Part shown: positions 50,021-62,440 of the stretch, one piece after another
How positions within the stretch are numbered: the stretch's first letter is position 1
Layout of the letters: every line of letters starts with the position of its first letter
Assembly: GCA_028095005.1 (NCBI GenBank)
Contig: CM051462.1
Coordinates: 130,181,793-130,245,792 of the forward strand
Reading direction: 5' to 3'
Length of the DNA: 64,000 nt
Source of the DNA: Rhynchospora pubera
Lineage: Eukaryota > Streptophyta > Magnoliopsida > Poales > Cyperaceae
Notes under the pieces: generated by a model
What the model saw: only the letters and a program-made list of their open reading frames with translations
Databases searched by the model: none
What the model was told of the DNA's origin: nothing
Made by a program: the position numbers and the translations under genes

Positions 50021-50085
50021 CTTATTCATGAATTTCCTTATTCATTCTTATTCACTCCACTCCCAAACACACCATTAATAATAAT

Positions 50086-52528
50086 ATTAAAATCACTCCT
50101 ACCATTTCATCTATCATCATTGATATTTGATAGAGTGCTCCCATGTGTCTCACTTTTTTATTTCATCCATCATCATTCATCAGTGACAGGATGCTCCAAT
50201 AACGTAAGGTGTGGATGATATGATCAAAATGAGGCAGCACATATTTTCTTTTATGTGATGCTAGCCCAAGGCTGCTGGCAGAAATATGCTTAAATCAAAT
50301 TTTGTTGATTGCTAATGATTTGAATATAATATAATATGAATTAGGATCAGTTCTAATTGTTCAATTTACTCGTGTCAAACGGCTAACATTTATGACTAAA
50401 TCTTATTATCTTGGAGATAAATTAAAATAATAATATGTCTATCACGACTTTAAATATTTTTCATTTATTAATGACATAAAATGTTCCATCTCGGAGGGAC
50501 GTATACTACTTTTTTTCCCCCTAAATAACTATTATATAAAATCTTAATAGAGGAGTGGATGCAGTCAAAAGAGCTACTCTTTTATTTTCTTTTTGTAAAT
50601 TTTATCTTGTTATGTTATTTTTCGTTTGAGTCTTATACGCAATCATAACTCGCGTCCCCACTACAGTAATTTGTAACAATCCTTAGAAACTGAATTTCAT
50701 TGAATAAAAAGACATATATCTAACTACCTACACGGACCCATCTTTCTCCAACACATCCATAAAACATGAGTAAAATCTCCAACAATATTATATATAAAAA
50801 ATGTCTCAAACAATATGAAATAATAAATGACTAGAAAAGTACGCCTGGGCACAAAAGCTAAGCAGTTGCTATTAAACATATTCGGCTCTCCGAGGAAAAT
50901 GTCGACCTCCTATTTATGAAGAAGCAGCTATTTAAATTTTATATATAGTCGGTAGTTGTATTATATGAACCGAAATTCAGACATTAAAGAAAAGTATAAA
51001 CAAAAATATTTTTCATTTTTTGAAAATTTGCAGCTTGCTATCTAGATTTTGGCTGATTTGTTGGTCTTTTGTTGTTATTATATACATAATAATCGCAGAC
51101 ATAGTGGGTGCTTTATTTTTTATTTATAGCAGCATCCGCTTAGCTCTTCATAATTGATCCTCCATCACCATTGTTGTAATTAAATAATTTCAGCAACATA
51201 AAAACCTCGGAATCAAATTGCTATGTGATAAATGTAATACATGTCAAATCATAGCTGTTTACCTCTTTTTCATGAAAAAAAATAGTATATTTCTTGTTCA
51301 AGTTCTTCCGATTTTAAAAAGGTTTGCAAGCAAGTTTCCATAAACACACCATGAGAAACTCTGAAACAGCAAAAAGAGAGAAGTGATAAAACCTCACAAG
51401 AACTCTGTAATGGACTCTGAAACGCAAATATTACAAGATAAGGGCACAAAGTAGTTAAAGGCCCAAAATAAAACCAGATTTTATTCAAAGCTTACTAATA
51501 ATATGAAGATCCATGATTCCATCGCCTTATTCTGGGCTTACAAGGGCTTTCCGCCGAGAAATTAAACATCATAATTATTGTCATTATTTATGGAAAATGG
51601 CTAGTTAAATTGCATAGTTGAATTTATGTTCACCGTTGTGTTATTTCTTTTGTTTATTGTAACTATGAAACATGGTCCACAATGTGTGGAGAAATAAGAG
51701 AGCAAACTTAATATTTTATTGGGTATAAAATGTTTGTTTTCTTGTAATTACATTCTATTAAGGAAACTAAATGAAATCCAATAAAGATATCAAAATAAAT
51801 TAATAAAATAAAGTGAAGCAACCTAAGTCTACAATACACTACTAGCGAAAAAAAAAATCAATTGTTATTCTTTTTCATTTGAAACAAAATTCTTAAACTT
51901 TCATTTGAAATTAATATCTATACCACAAGTTAAATCAAAGTATAAAAAGGTTAGATACATCTTTCATTTGAAACTTTTACGACATTGGATTTGTACTTTT
52001 TTTTTTTAATAAAAGAGTAGCGATTAAATAAATAAATTACCTCATAAGATGAGGTTGCCTAAGCACCAGTTTAGGGCCAGTTTATGTACAATAATATAAA
52101 GAACCCCATTTATCCATGATTAGCTGGAAACTAGGAATTAGACTGGTGGAAATTTCACATCTCAATTGCACCAGAATTGTTATAGTGTAATAGGTCAATA
52201 ACTAATCTATTATTCGATTATAATTAGCACCTGGAAGATTTTTTTTAAACCTGCTTCCCTGCCTTGGCCATTCTAAAACAAAAGTGGCAAATAACAGTAA
52301 CAGAGAACACAAGGTAATATTTAACTACTGTGATCTCATTTTATTCTATTTTCTAATTTAAACTAAGCTCTCTCCTGGCCTTCAAAAACCCTAAGACCAC
52401 CCTACTTTTTATCTCTTACAACAACTTTGAAAAAAAAAAAGCAGAAAAAAACAAAACTTTCCCATATTTCATAGAGGAAGTGCAACTGAAAAGCAATCCA
52501 AAAGCTACCAAAAAAGAAAAGCTCTAGA
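50086..52528. other. Intergenic, nothing recognised
   Basis: AT-rich sequence without a supported gene, repeat boundary or RNA gene. The right end should include the 3' UTR of the CIA2-like gene. Confidence 0.4.
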
Positions 52529-55416
52529 TTATCCTCCTAACTTCTCTTCTTCTAGCGCCTGTTGTAGTAGAGATGGGCTCCTCACAAACCTACCCTGCAC
52601 TAATAACAAAATTGCAGATAAGAACAGGCCATCTGTAAACAAACATGTTTTTAGAGCAGCTTCTACAAGAAGCAGTACATCAGAGTGCATATTTTTTCCT
52701 AAACTGTGCAACAAAAATAATAATGAAAATAGTAAATTAAAATCTTACACTTGCCTTCATCCTAGGACGTTGATCTGCATTCACCTTTCTAACTTGATAT
52801 CTAATCTTTTTAGAGAAAAGGCGTGTCCGCCTCTTCTCCTTGTACCTCATCACACTTGCCTCTCTAATGCCATTGGGTCCACCCTCCAATGAAAGATCAA
52901 TGTTTGCCTGAAAAAGCAGTTTAATAATCAAATTAAATTCAACTGCACAAAAATTATAAAACTTGAAATATCTGAAGGTAATTAGCTAAGAGCTTGGAGG
53001 TTAGAACATGTGCATCCATGCTGGTCCAAATAGACTAGCCAACCAATTGCATTATTTTCAGAGCCTGACAAAATCAGCTCAAAGTAATTGAAGAGTCTTT
53101 TGCATGTAGGTACAAATGGTGTGTATGTTTCTGCATGAATGCCCAAAAAACAGGAGTATGGGGTATTGATCAAATCCAGAGCAAGATGTCGGACATGTGA
53201 GCCCAGCCCTCTACATCAGATAAGAACCCACATTTTTTGTTTTCCATTTTACAGTAAAAACTACTTCAGCACTAGTCCAAACATAACAAGAAAATATTTG
53301 CACATAAAGAAGTCAAAGGGACCCTTAAAACAGTAACATTTCAAGTCATACTACAAAAATTTTCTTTGAAGTAACAAAAATAATAACCTTTCATACTTTA
53401 CTGTTTTATACTAACAACCAAAACATTTTTGCACTTGTCCAAACAATTGCTACTACGACCTAAAAAAAATACTAACAAATCAATAAAATGTTTTAGAGTT
53501 TAGACTAATGGAAACTATGTGACGGCTTACAATTGATAAAATAACTCTTTTGACACTTAAATTGAATCCCATAACTATGGGCCATAGGTAGGCAGAAAAT
53601 CTGAGCCCAAAGAGACAAATAGGAAATCCCTAAGGGTCTGACCGCTATTATCATTACTAATTGGTCCCATATACAAAAGACCTGACACAGTGACACACAT
53701 ATAAGATCCATAACCTCTACAATTTATCGGATACAACTTCAGTAGAGTAGCCATTTTTTAATGTAATATACAGATGCAAATCCTGCATCCATAGCATTAC
53801 ATATTAGAATGGCATAAAAAAAATTAAGTTGAGATGGATGATGACGTTGTATAAAAGGTTTCTTTTCTGTTTTTTTTAATCTAGAAAGAAAAGGCAAAAT
53901 TAGTTGACCCACTTCTTCAAATTTTACTGAATTAGGGAAAATCCAAAATTGTACTAGGAAATACAAACTGTGTACCTCTGATACCATCATTCTCATCCCT
54001 AATTTTATTTAAATTGAAAGTTTTTGTTCAGGTGAGGACAATTATGCAATGGCAATATTAGCATTACCAAGTGAAATTCCTAGGTACTTCGACCTGGTAT
54101 TCAAAAAATAAAATAAATACCAAGTGAAACAACAATTTCAAACTTACTAGGGACAAGAATTTACAGTAACTTATGTTAACATTTGTAATTTCAAGTCCAT
54201 TCAAAATTCCAACAAAACACTACTTCGGAGTATCTGAACTAATTCACATTTCCATCATACAGCATAGAAAAGATGGTATCTGAGAAAATATTAATGCAAT
54301 TTTGAGACTTACAAGGGTTTCAGCAGAAGGTCGTGGCGAATCAGGCCCCTCCGAAAACATGGAACCACGGTCTGACCAGGCACAGATGACATCATCGTGA
54401 TTTAATTTCAGTCCTAACTTAACCCTTGGAGCAGCACCATCCTTCTCTGGTTGACTTGTGGCACTACCACATACAGCAAGTTGTTTTCCATCCGTCATTT
54501 CCACTGCATCTTTCTCTCTCTTCTCCTTCTCCCCTTTCTCACCCTTCTTTTTCTTACTACTCTTCTTCTTATCTGGTGCAACAGCTGGAGGCCTGAATTT
54601 CGTAAATATTTCCTTCATGGGTACAGAAGGGGACTGATACCAGTCAGTAGCATTTCCCCGATTTTTAAATGCTCGGTTGAAGTGCTCAATTTTTGAACAC
54701 AGCCCCAGCCCAATTAGGCTCTTTAAACATGGATTTATATTTGAATTTAAATTTGGAGCCAAGACTGAACCCGAATCGTTAGAGGTGCTGTCAGCACTGC
54801 TGCTGGAACCTGGAACATTACTGTCAACTGAGAGTTTACCCATTATGCTATCAATCCCTTCTCCGCTGCACTCCATTGATTCTTCATCTAATATGGATTC
54901 AGTATCAAAATCATCATCTATAACCTCACTGTTTAGACTTGGGCTGGAAACAGGTGACCCAACTTGGTCCCTAAAAGTGCATCTTCTGACCCAGCTTGAT
55001 GGACTTGGGAGGGCTGGCATAAAATCTGAGGCCAGCATCGGGTCATCGAGCAAGAATGCAGCAGGACCAGGTATGGGCAAAGGAGGTAGGAGCACCGAGT
55101 TCGAGTTATCAGGCACGTCAAAAGATAAAGGGTCCAATTGAGGCTGCTTGTTGGGCTTTTTATGGATAGGCTTGAGGGTCTTTTTGGGGTCAAAAATGGA
55201 GGGATAGATAGTGGAGAGGAGGGCAGCCGCCTCATTGTACGTTTGGTTGGGACGCTTGCGGGGTGCACGGGGTTTTTTAACACAAATGGAGGAATTGGAA
55301 TCTGAGATTGTAGAGGAAGGAGAGGAGTGAGATGAGTGGGCTGGAGAGGTTGATACTGATTTTACTATGTCAAGGTGGAACGGCCTACCACCTCCACTCG
55401 AGAGACAAGAAGCCAT
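52529..55416 (-). CDS. CIA2: CIA2-like CCT-domain transcription regulator
   Basis: Three minus-strand exons give 440 residues: 55416-54313, 52907-52755, 52594-52529. The N-terminus has the CIA2/CIL signature [20 protein letters not shown], then a Ser-rich stretch and [25 protein letters not shown]. Central pieces include [20 protein letters not shown], a Lys-rich tract ([20 protein letters not shown]) and a VICAWSDR block. The C-terminal CCT domain (about 383-425) reads [20 protein letters not shown], then [17 protein letters not shown] and GRFVRS. Arabidopsis CIA2 raises expression of plastid import and ribosomal protein genes in leaves. The intron splitting the CCT domain after RPRMK begins with GC, not GT. 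The first intron is 1405 bp. The gene probably has a leader intron as well. Confidence 0.92.
52595..52754 (-). other. GC-AG intron inside the CCT domain
   Basis: Reading the minus strand, the exon ends ATGAAG and is followed by gcaagt. The next exon starts after ttagtgcag with GGTAGGTTTGTG. Only this junction restores the invariant CCT sequence RPRMKGRFVRS in frame. AG|GCAAGT is the consensus for the minor U2-type GC-AG class. Confidence 0.85.
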
Positions 55417-56350
55417 TTTTAACTATAATAGACCTTTGTGAAATTTAGTGATGAAGCCTATGACAAAAGAGACAGAGAGTTTGTGTTTAAATAGCACCAA
55501 ATTAGTGGAATTTGGAGCAATTGACCCTTCTACAAGAAAAGCAGAAAAAAACTAAACCACAATCAGAGACCATAGCTTACAGAACCCAAAATTGGGTCGA
55601 TTCTAAAGGGTAGCTAAAACCTAAAACCCTTGTGAAGAAACAGAATAAAAAAATTGGGAAAACCGAAGAGGGACAAATGAGAATTTCATAAGAACAGCTC
55701 AATCCAAATTTGAAAACCCAAAACTTTTCCTAAACCCCAACAAAACCCCAAGTATGGGGATTGAAATTGAAATTTGGTTTCAACCAAAGATGGAAACAAC
55801 GCAGGAAATAGTTTTTGTGATGAAAGCCGACGCCTTTTGAGCTAATTTGCAATTGATAATCCAATACAGAGAAATAGAATTGGTTGGTTCTTTTCTCCTT
55901 TTACTGTTGTAGTGGAGATGGTATCAGACTTTCAGTCGATGTAAGAGAATGGTAAGAAAGGAGAAGGCGAGAGGGGTTTAAGAGAGAGATACCAGAGGAA
56001 GAGACAAGCTTCGCTTTCACAAGCCAGGCCAGCTTAGAGAGAGAGCGAGAGAGACATCTTCTCTGTTATACTTTTCGTACATCAGACCGTGTAACAAGTC
56101 ACTGACAGGGATTACTCTAGACTCTTGAGCCCATGTGTCAGAATCCTGAGACATGGACTTTATATAAGTAACGAAACAGAGGGTTTTGATTTTGAGGGGG
56201 TCGGTATGCGGTTCTGAGGTTTCTCTCTTGGTTGGAGTCTGTGTGCGTGTGTGAGAGAGAGAGAGGAGAGAGAGAGAGAGGAGGAGGTTTCTCTGTCCAG
56301 CTATGAGGACCACAAGAGGCTTTCTCTTAATGCTGGTGCGCTTTTGCACA
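55417..56350 (-). promoter_or_regulatory. Leader region of the CIA2-like gene with probable intron
   Basis: On the minus strand a strong acceptor, TTTTTTCTGCTTTTCTTGTAG, ends near 55534. A donor-like CCTCTG|gtatct lies near 55993, so a leader intron of about 460 bp is likely. Upstream, about 56200-56300 is a CT/GA-rich stretch typical of plant leaders. A TATATAAAG at about 56158-56166 could be either a TATA box or simply leader sequence. Confidence 0.4.
56017..56154 (-). CDS. Candidate upstream ORF (45 residues) in the CIA2-like leader
   Basis: The frame opens with ATGTCTCAGGATTCTGAC and stops with TGA at 56017-56019. The peptide begins MSQDSDTWAQESRVIPVSDL and ends SWPGL. It has mixed, protein-like composition up to its last third, where a CT repeat yields SLALSLS. 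It lies about 600 bp upstream of the main ATG, before the likely leader intron. If the TATATAAAG just upstream is the core promoter, the ATG would not be transcribed, and only the internal Met (MYEKYNRED) could be. Confidence 0.35.
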   Translation of the reverse strand: MSQDSDTWAQESRVIPVSDLLHGLMYEKYNREDVSLALSLSWPGL

Positions 56351-57002
56351 CACTCTTTCCTATAGGTGCATAGGTGAATCTTCGTGCATTTAATTATCTA
56401 CTACTGTTTACTAAAGACTAAGATGCCCTCGGCAGGTGCTTAACATTTTTTAAATAATATACTGGGGACTTAAAATATTTCCGCTTTTACATTATTCTCG
56501 ACTCCTTTTTAGACAAAGTTGCAAAGTTTTATTTCTTTTTGGAAAAAAGGGTATGATTCTGTGAGGATGACGTAATAATAACCAATAACATATTCGAGAT
56601 ATTTTTATAGAAACATATTTAAAAGTTCTTTTTGTAAGAATGCAAAATGTCAAACATTATAATTTGGTTGGTAGCTGTCAGATAGTTTGTAGCTGATTTT
56701 TTATTTTGTTTTCCTGACCTTTGGGGCTGATGGAGGTAATATGTTGCATTTCATGGAGTCATACGTAATAAAGTTTTTTACGTCTCTATGGAGAGAATCC
56801 AAAATCTTTCAACATAGTATTCCAATTAAAAAATGAAATATGTATCATTTGCACGATTCGCTGATACATAATTGAGGCGCAATAAATTTCAATTCAACGA
56901 CAAAATTTTCATTTATTTAATATGAATTAAACATGCGAGATTTACTAACTTATCGTGGGCTTGTAGGAGAGTTTAAGAATCTAATTAGTAATTATGTCAT
57001 AC
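56351..57002. other. Intergenic, nothing recognised
   Basis: AT-rich with no supported frame or repeat. Confidence 0.4.
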
Positions 57003-57182
57003 TGAACTGAACGATTCAAATTTGTACCATAATTTTAGCATGGCGGAAATTTTGAATTTGATCAGTCAAAGCCAAAAAACTTTTATTCACATTGAACTGA
57101 ACGATTCAAATTCGTACCATAATTTTAGCATGGCGGAAAATTTGCATTTGATCAGTCAAAGCCAAAAAACTTTTATTCACAT
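57003..57182. repeat. 90-bp tandem duplication
   Basis: Two adjacent 90-bp units (57003-57092 and 57093-57182) differ at only a few positions. Each starts TGAACTGAACGATTCAAAT and contains AGCATGGCGGAAA and TTTGATCAGTCAAAGCC. The reading frame across them is incidental. Confidence 0.9.
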
Positions 57183-58529
57183 TGAACTTTTTGAGTTTTT
57201 ATAAATATATATATAATATATAAACCAAATAAAATGACAAATAATTTATAGTATAAGCTTATCAAAAATAAACTTTATAATTTTGCTTAACTAAATATAG
57301 ATATTAGAAACTCAATTTTCAAGCAACAATACGCAACTTTAAGTTTGCATGTTTATTAATTTATAATATTGCATGCAGGTTTTAAATTAAGTTACTAATA
57401 TTATCAATTCAATTTGTACATTCAATCTAGTTAGCTTTTAATTTTCAATACTTGAAAACCAAAAGGAAAGCCGTCAACACAATCTCCTTACTTTTATAGT
57501 TCACCCTTGTCAAGCAAACCGAAATACCAACAATTAATTATTACTAAATTAGATATCCAGACCAAAATCAACGAACAAAATCATTGCAAATCCAATGACA
57601 CACCATCAAGCAAATCATGGCAATTGTTACTTAAACTCTTAAACCACTCGTACATTTTCTCACTTCTAATTAGCCTGAAATGGACACTGAGGACCACACA
57701 TGTTTAGGGCATATTGGGAAAGTCCATTACCAAAAAGAGTCGAAAAGTTCATTACCTATTTCTCTCAAGAATCTGGCTTTTCAGATTTTTAGTTTTAAGA
57801 CAACTCGGTGGATGGGGGATTATAGCCTTGAATGCACTCTCATGACCTTAGCTTTTCATGTGAGGCCCTTCTTATCTGCCAACATGGCGAGTTCTTACTG
57901 GTTGAACTAGATTTTAGGGCCTACGTGGCGTAAGCTTTATACTGTTGACAACTTTCACGTGAATCGAGGTTGGCTGTGGGTTTCTCTTTCTCCTCGATTT
58001 GCGAGTTTTATTCTATCCCAATTTGCACCTGTTAGTGCTGTTATTACCTTATGCATTGACACGTATCCATGGTATCTTTTTTTTTATATATATTGATTTT
58101 TTAATAAAAGTATTTCTATAAAATTACGTACCCCTGATGCTACTGGCTATTTTACAAACCGAACAGCAAAATGTATTTGTCGGAAATTTAAAAAAAAAAA
58201 GAAATGTATTTGTCGGAAATTTAAAAATGAAATAGCTGACAGCGACGCTCTTACACTAGTAGTTTATAATAATGTATTCGTTAATATAATATAAATCACT
58301 GCATCAAGTTTCAACGGGATTCTCCTTATGAATAATCTAGAGAATTATAATGAGTACATCCTTGCTTACTGCGAGGCAATATTCTATACTTATTAGACAA
58401 GATTTTCAATTCAAAACTCGTCGGCTGATATCAGATATTTGGAAGCACAATTTAATTAATAGTAAGGCTGACTTTCGTTACTAACAATGTATGAATATTT
58501 TTTCTCACTTGTGATACATATGACGACGA
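57183..58529. other. Intergenic, nothing recognised
   Basis: No gene is supported. A short direct duplication of ATGTATTTGTCGGAAATTTAA occurs at about 58171-58190 and 58204-58224. The frame 57680-57910 lacks domain character. Confidence 0.4.
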
Positions 58530-58538
58530 ATATTAATA

Positions 58539-58963
58539 AGAGAATGTTTAATATGCACCATAATGTATAGAGCATTCCGTGCACCACGAACTTTTTCGAG
58601 AATATTTTTGTAAATTGACAAATCAAATTTAACCAATCTAATCTATCTAATCTACATATTGAAATCTCATACCAAACCAAAATTTACAATTTTTGAGATT
58701 TAATTACTATTTTTTTCGAATTTTTTAAAACATGCCATTTTTGGAATGTTGTACTATTTACAATTTTCTAAAAATGGCATGTTTTAAAAAATTCGAAAAA
58801 AATAGTAATAAAATCTCAAAAATTGTAAAATTTGGTTTTCTATGCGATTTCAATATTTAGATTAGATTGGTTAAATTAGATTTGTCAATTTACAAAAATA
58901 TCCACGAAAAAGTCTGTGGTGCACGGAGTGCCCTATGCACTATAGTGCATATTAAACTTTCTC
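58539..58963. mobile_element. Palindromic MITE (copy E), 9-bp TSD
   Basis: A 425-bp fold-back with ends AGAGAATGTTTAATATGCAC and GTGCATATTAAACTTTCTC, an imperfect inverted pair. ATATTAATA flanks both sides (58530-58538 and 58964-58972), which suits a Mutator-type MITE. The arms include AACCAATCTAATCTA, TTACTATTTTTTTCGAATTTT and CATGCCATTTTT with their complements. Related copies lie near 62010 and 63360. Confidence 0.8.
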
Positions 58964-59120
58964 ATATTAATAATGATGAAAACTTATATATTATATAGAT
59001 CGCTTAGGAATAAGAAGAATAACATATTTTTTAAGCGGAAATCATTGAAAAAATGTATAATTTTGTGAAGAGTTTAGATGGTTAAGAATAAATTTCCGTC
59101 TAGAAAGAGACTATTCCTCT

Positions 59121-59326
59121 GAGTGTGTTTGGATGGTGGAAAATTAGGTTTTGGATAAGAATAATGATCAAATTCCTTATTCTTGTGCAACCCAAATAAC
59201 ACAAAGAATAAGAAATTTGGGTCATTATTCTTATACTAACAAAATCATAGTATAAGAATAAAGAATTTGGACAAGCACGCATACCGAAATTTTTTATTCT
59301 TATTCAAGGCTCATCCAAACACACCC
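59121..59326. repeat. Short MITE with GTGTGTTTGGATG ends
   Basis: Inverted ends GAGTGTGTTTGGATG and CATCCAAACACACCC, with TAAGAATAATGA-type words inside in both orientations. The target duplication was not resolved. Left of it, about 58990-59100 contains a fragment of the family seen at 49861 and 60155. Confidence 0.55.
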
Positions 59327-60154
59327 CCTATTCTATGCGATCCAAACGGCCTGTGTTACGATTTGTATGACTATTTGAATTTCAGACAATTTCACTCTCA
59401 TGCACAATCCTTAATCAAAACGTGATTTTCTTATAAATTAAGTTCTAACCAAACTATGTAAAATAGATATGTGCTTGGACATTGTACATTTGTACTATGT
59501 ACATCCCGAAATCTTTATTGTTATTGGTGAGTATTTTAATGCAACATAGTTGGGTCACTATTGGCGCAGAATAACATTGCATGCATCTCTCTCAGCTCCG
59601 GATCTCGTCATCTCAATAATTTTGGATTTTTGGGCAAATTGTCCCTGCTTTTGGCTTTTGCGGTTATTAATAACACCTCCATGGACCCGGTTCACATGAA
59701 CCAAAGACACTGACAAGTTGGGATACCTAATCAGATAAGTACCCAATCAACAATTCGAATGAGGGATTTTTGTGTGGCTGCTTTTCCTCATACGTTGTGT
59801 CACTTGTATTCAACCAGTAGTGATATGAGGCCTCTCAATCCCCAAACGAGTTTGTCTATTTTTCATATATTAGGTCAAACCAACGGTTGTCTTTTGGGAA
59901 ATCAGAGATATTTATTGAGATATTTACAGGATTTTTTTTTTAGATTTTTTAAGAGAAAAGGGACTTATTTATTGCCACTTGTCAATTTTGTCTTCAATTC
60001 TGTCGACAGATATATATGTTTACACGTACATCGGTGAAAAATAAAAATTGTGGTGCAAAATTGTTGTGGTTTCAAAAATTTGTGTACCGCAAGTTTGAAA
60101 AGAAACAGCTAAAAAACAAGGATTAATCGAGAACACCTTAAACTATTTTCATAT

Positions 60155-60331
60155 GGGCCGTTTGGATTGAAGTGAAAATTTAGAGAATTTGGAGAATTTT
60201 TTATTTCTAGATATAAATTTATTATAAACAATCTAAACTCTTTACAAAATTACACACTTCCCAATAAATTTATGTCCAGGAATTGGAAATTCCCCAAATT
60301 CTCCAAATTCCTAAGCGATCCAAACTGCTCC
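60155..60331. repeat. Short Tourist-like MITE, GGGCCGTTTGGAT end
   Basis: Inverted ends GGGCCGTTTGGATTG and CGATCCAAACTGCTCC, with inner sequence matching, inverted, the element at 49861-50020 (ATAAACAATC..AACTCTTTACA). The target duplication is not clear. Confidence 0.55.
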
Positions 60332-61501
60332 ATGACCTTTTTCAAGAGTCGGCATGTATACTTTTGTTAATTAGCCTTCTACTCTCAGACTCTCTCTCTC
60401 TTATTTTTTTGTTTTAAACTTTTTTATTATCTTTCTTAAGAATCTTAACTCAGGTACTATTTTGTTCCAATCTGAACCCGAGATTGAATTCTTTTGAATC
60501 TAGTAAAACATATATAGGATATTTTTTTAAAAATAATATGTGATTCAACTATGAGCATTGTTATAAAATTTATTTATATTTTTACCCGATCCAAATATGA
60601 ACTCATTTTGATACCCATATTATTATATAAAAAAAATAAAAAACAAACAAAAAAAATTATTTCATATCAAGAGCAATTTTTAAACATATTTGTGTCATTT
60701 TTTAAGTTACATTAATACTATCAACATCCGCAGTTTTTTTTGTCCTATGCTGTACTCCAATTTTCTCCTCAAAATTTCTACTGATTGAATAGTAATATAA
60801 GGTTTGATGAGAAAACTTCAAAAACAAAACCCTAAAATTATAATATTTTGGGTTCGTTTCGAATTTATTCAAGGCCTAATTGTTTAAAGACAAGGTAGCT
60901 AGGTGTATTTATCAATTCAATCTGATTATAAGACTCATTTGATCTATTATCAGACGGAATATATCAAATATGGATGCACTCTTGTAATATAAGGGGGGAA
61001 ACACTCATAGAGTTTGAAACTTGATGCAGTTATTTATAGCATCAACAGACCGGAATTTTGCATCATTCATACTCAATATAATTTACACTTTGTGCTGTCT
61101 ATTCATCATTTATTTTTTAAAAAAGTAAATAAACGTTTAAACAGCTTGGGAAAACTAAGGCCATGCTCCAAAAATATGAGGCTATAATGAAATGGAGTGC
61201 AATAGAAAAGGAGAGGAGAACTAAATCTTAACCCTAAAATTTGAGGTGACAAAACTGGTCTCAAATCTATATTGAGTTTCACCCCTTTTTCATTCCATCA
61301 CCTTGGTTTCCATTGAAATTTTTTTCTTTGGTCTCGAGACACTAAATGAAGTTGTGAAAAAAGAAACTAATTAATATTTCATGTTGGTTTGAGTAAAGAC
61401 ATTAAAATAATTAACTAATGTGTTAAATTCGTTGTGAAAAAAGAAATCGAGTGAAGTAAATGTTAACTAATACTATATGCCATATTCTGCTAAAATACAA
61501 A

Positions 61502-61537
<36 letters not shown>

Positions 61538-62009
61538 TGGTAAATTATTTGACTTACTAGTTACTAGCTGGGAGCTCGTGCCCTATGCAACGTGTTCCTT
61601 TTCGCAAATTTTCTATCATTAATCTTGACCTATTTGTAATTATTCAACTGATACGTTTAACAAATTAAGAAGTTTGTTAATAAATATCATGTTTTATTTT
61701 AGCTTGTTCTGTTGGTTGTGCATTCTACGATGATGTTCTTTTGTCAGTCTTCAAGCTATATGTTTTCTTTCTTTCTCGTGTAACTTTCATGTAAAATTTT
61801 TTATCCTTTTATTTTAATTCTAATTTGTTGGTATGCAATTCCCATTTCCAACCAATCTCGTGAAAACTAAATATCTGATTTACTTGTTCAGATTAACAAT
61901 TAGCTATATTAAATATTTAATTATTAATGGATTAGAGTATTAGACTAATATCTAAAGTACCATATTGATATGCTTCGCATTAATTACATGTCCACTGTTA
62001 ATACTATAT
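60332..62009. other. Intergenic with (AT)n microsatellite
   Basis: No gene is supported. An (AT)n run of about 28-30 bp lies near 61505-61535. Confidence 0.4.
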
Positions 62010-62400
62010 AGAGGAAATTTGATATGCACTATGATACATAGGCCTTTTTCATCATTTTTGAAAAATTGATAAATCTATTTTAACCAATCTAATATACATA
62101 TTGAAATCTCCTACCAAACAAAAATTTATATTTTTAAAATTTCATTACTATTTTTTTTATTTTTAAAACCTATCATTTTTGGACGATTCTAAATAGCAAT
62201 TTGTTTTAAAAAATAGCCGGTTTTAAAAAATTCGAAAAAATAGTAATAAAATAAAAAAATTGTAAATTTCGGTTTTCTAAGAGATTTTAATATATAGATT
62301 AGAGTTGTTAAATTAGATTTGTCAATTTGCAAAAAAACCAATGAAAAAGACCACAATGCATAAAAAGCCTTATGCATCGTAGTGCACAATAAACTACCTT
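62010..62400. repeat. Palindromic MITE (copy F)
   Basis: A fold-back related to copy E: GATATGCACTATGATACATAGG at the left, inverted CCTTATGCATCGTAGTGCAC at the right, with AACCAATCTAATATACATATTG and ACTATTTTTTTTATTTTTAAA arms. The right end runs into a (CT)n then (TA)n microsatellite (about 62398-62440), so the boundary is approximate. Confidence 0.65.
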
Positions 62401-62438
<38 letters not shown>

Positions 62439-62440
62439 AT

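Noticed and set aside
54677..55141. 154-residue plus-strand frame
   Set aside because: It is wholly antisense to exon 1 of the CIA2-like gene.
57680..57910. 76-residue plus-strand frame
   Set aside because: No domain, no splice context and no similarity to a family I know. It lies among repeats.
59558..59746. 62-residue minus-strand frame
   Set aside because: Isolated, with no domain or splice context.
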